This document shows positions 7,107-8,304 of a stretch of 8,304 bases of DNA, in pieces (position 1 is the first letter of the stretch; every line of letters starts with the position of its first letter). The notes beneath the pieces are model-generated. The model worked only from the letters and a program-made list of their open reading frames with translations. It had not been told where the DNA came from and did not search any database. Source of the stretch: Turicibacter sp. (GTDB taxonomy: Bacteria; Bacillota; Bacilli; MOL361; Turicibacteraceae); assembly GCA_030531025.1 (NCBI GenBank), contig JAUMTV010000131.1, positions 1 to 8,304 of the forward strand. Reading direction: 5' to 3'. The translations under genes were made by a program, and so were the position numbers.

Positions 7107-7763
7107 CTAGTCTTGGAATAGAACTGAACCTAATCTAATATGTGTTGCTCCCTCTTCAATAGCAATCATATAATCGTTGCTCATTCCCATCGATAACATC
7201 GAACAATTTACCTCAAGATGACACTCTGAAATACTTACTTGTAGTTGCTTTAGCTTTTTAAAGCAATCTCGAATGACACCTTCATCATTCGTATGTGGCG
7301 CCATTGTCATTAAGCCAATAACTTGAATCACTGGATACTGTTTCAATGCTTCGATAAAAGGGATAACTTCTTCAATACTAAGTCCATGTTTACTTTCTTC
7401 TTTGCTTACATTTACCTGAATGAAGCATGGTAATGGTTCCTGACGGTATTTTTGGATTTCTGTTGCAAGTGATAAACGATCTAGTGAATGAAGACATTTA
7501 ATCTCATTAATAACATCTTTCACTTTACGCGATTGTAATGTCCCAATGAAATGCCACTCAATAGGTAAAGATAGCTGCGCTTTTTTTTCTAATAAAGCGT
7601 CTACTCTATTCTCTCCCATCATCGTAATTCCACTTTCAAAGAGCTCCAGAATTTGATTTGCATTTGCATATTTTGTTGCAGCAACTATGTTTACAGCTTC
7701 TGAATTGACAACTAAAGATTGGATGTTTTGTCGAACCAAATCGACGTTTTTTCGAATATTCAT
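7107..7763 (-). CDS. yggS: YggS/PLPBP family pyridoxal phosphate homeostasis protein
   Basis: 218 residues from the ATG at 7763, which I chose over an in-frame GTG at 7772. The AGGTG ribosome site is correctly spaced only for the ATG, and MNIRKNVDLV matches the family start. Motifs: the PLP-binding Lys31 in AATKYA, GENRV at 50-54, EWHFIGTLQSRK at 69-80, LHSLDR, QVNVSKEESKHG at 116-127, GLMTMAP at 150-156, and SMGMSNDYMIAIEEGATHIRLGSVLF at 191-216 for phosphate binding. The fold is an alanine-racemase-like TIM barrel without known catalytic activity. It carries PLP and keeps vitamin B6 and amino/keto-acid pools balanced. It heads the operon and is known as ylmE in Bacillus. Confidence 0.96.
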   Translation of the reverse strand: MNIRKNVDLVRQNIQSLVVNSEAVNIVAATKYANANQILELFESGITMMGENRVDALLEKKAQLSLPIEWHFIGTLQSRKVKDVINEIKCLHSLDRLSLATEIQKYRQEPLPCFIQVNVSKEESKHGLSIEEVIPFIEALKQYPVIQVIGLMTMAPHTNDEGVIRDCFKKLKQLQVSISECHLEVNCSMLSMGMSNDYMIAIEEGATHIRLGSVLFQD

Positions 7764-7807
7764 ATTACACACCTATCAACTTATAATATTACTGCATGAT
7801 ACTATAA

Positions 7808-7836
7808 ATTATACCATATTTCATATTGAATGGAAA
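7808..7836 (-). promoter_or_regulatory. promoter of the yggS-sepF-ylmG-ylmH-divIVA operon
   Basis: A perfect TATAAT (7813-7808) preceded by TGG gives the extended -10 TGGTATAAT. A 17-base spacer separates it from TTTCCA (7836-7831), a 4-of-6 match to -35. The start would fall near 7801, about 38 bases before the yggS ATG. Confidence 0.75.
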
Positions 7837-7869
7837 TTCTTTTTATATTCCCCCAGCTAAATACCCCTC

Positions 7870-8136
7870 TTAATATTCATTTAACCTTTGGGCAACATTA
7901 ACAATGATTACATCTTCTCCAATCTTTAAAATTTGATTCCATGGTACAACAACAGAAGCTTCATCTTTTGAGAAAAAACTAACAAATCTCATCGAGGGTT
8001 GAACGGTTATTGCGATAATTTGACCTGAGTTCGTATCAATCCTTAAACTCGAAACAAATCCGATCCGTTCACCAGTCACTACATTTATCACATCTTTTTC
8101 TTCAATATCACTTAATGTCATTATTGAATCTTTCAT
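7870..8136 (-). CDS. ylmC: YlmC/YmxH-family PRC-barrel protein
   Basis: 88 residues from the ATG at 8136. A longer frame starting at a TTG at 8205 lacks a ribosome site, while the ATG has AAGGTGGGGA seven bases upstream and gives the family length. Pattern: SDIEEKDVINVVTGERIGFVSSLRIDTNSGQIIAITVQP, then RFVSFFSKDEASVVVPWNQILKIGEDVIIVN. This is the small PRC-barrel beta fold of the YlmC/YmxH sporulation family. The members are expressed in spore-forming Bacillota and their role is unclear. The gene ends about 34 bases before the yggS promoter and is probably a separate transcript. It suggests a spore-forming or recently spore-forming lineage (inference). Confidence 0.9.
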   Translation of the reverse strand: MKDSIMTLSDIEEKDVINVVTGERIGFVSSLRIDTNSGQIIAITVQPSMRFVSFFSKDEASVVVPWNQILKIGEDVIIVNVAQRLNEY

Positions 8137-8223
8137 TTTCTCCCCACCTTCTTCTCTTTGTAAACTTATTTTATGTACTTCTTCAACTAAATATGTAATA
8201 TTCAAATTTAGTTTCTAGTTTTA

Positions 8224-8250
8224 TAAAAAAGAGTCACTTCAACAGAAGTG
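8224..8250 (-). terminator. weak intrinsic terminator candidate upstream of ylmC
   Basis: CACTTC-TGTT-GAAGTG on the minus strand (8250-8235) is a 6-bp stem with a 4-base loop, followed after ACTC by six T. It would end a gene lying beyond the right edge. The stem is short, so confidence is modest. No coding sequence is recognisable in 8251-8304, and I see no convincing ylmC promoter in 8137-8223. Confidence 0.45.
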
Positions 8251-8304
8251 TGGAGTAGTACCTGTCAAGTAGACAATTAATAAAAAGAGAATTTATGCGG
8301 CATG

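Noticed and set aside
8137..8205. N-terminal extension of ylmC from a TTG at 8205
   Set aside because: There is no ribosome site before the TTG, while the ATG at 8136 has a strong one and gives the normal family length.
8251..8304. TTGACA at 8268-8263 (minus strand) as a -35 box for ylmC
   Set aside because: No acceptable -10 lies 15 to 19 bases downstream, and the terminator-like hairpin would intervene.

Overview
The window looks like chromosomal DNA from a low-GC, AT-rich member of the Bacillota (Firmicutes). The evidence is strong AGGAGG-type ribosome binding sites, sigma-A-like promoters, a T-box in front of ileS, and the cell-division gene order yggS-sepF-ylmG-ylmH-divIVA-ileS with a YlmC/YmxH-type PRC-barrel gene upstream. 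A Turicibacter/Erysipelotrichia-like or Bacilli-like host is my guess; the sequence alone does not settle the genus. All recognised genes lie on the minus strand, so transcription runs from high to low coordinates.

Right part (8304 to 5090), intact. ylmC (PRC-barrel) is followed by a gap with a good extended -10 promoter. A compact set follows: yggS/ylmE (PLP homeostasis), sepF (FtsZ anchor), ylmG/yggT (small membrane protein), ylmH (S4 RNA-binding protein) and a divergent DivIVA-like coiled-coil protein. Gaps inside the set are -1 to 46 nt, so it is probably one operon. It is the usual neighbourhood downstream of the division cluster and links FtsZ-ring assembly, polar or septal scaffolding and ribosome quality control.

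Middle (5089 to 1978), intact. ileS has its own promoter and an isoleucine T-box leader, with an ATC specifier, the T-box core sequence and an intrinsic terminator. The 911-residue isoleucyl-tRNA synthetase has all its signature motifs and ends at a strong hairpin terminator.

Left part (1977 to 1), decayed. This is the notable part. It holds what was a four-gene operon: a PadR-family repressor, a HAAS-domain protein, a small membrane protein and a DUF4097 protein that runs off the left edge. The PadR gene can still be read in one frame over its full normal length but carries eight in-frame stop codons. Each of the other three shows one reading-frame break at its start or inside. A promoter and a 16-bp palindrome overlapping its -10 box still stand in front of the dead regulator. 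The roughly 6 kb to the right shows no such damage, so this looks like real gene decay and not general sequencing error. I see no CRISPR array, mobile element or obviously new system; the operon ghost is the main unlisted signal.
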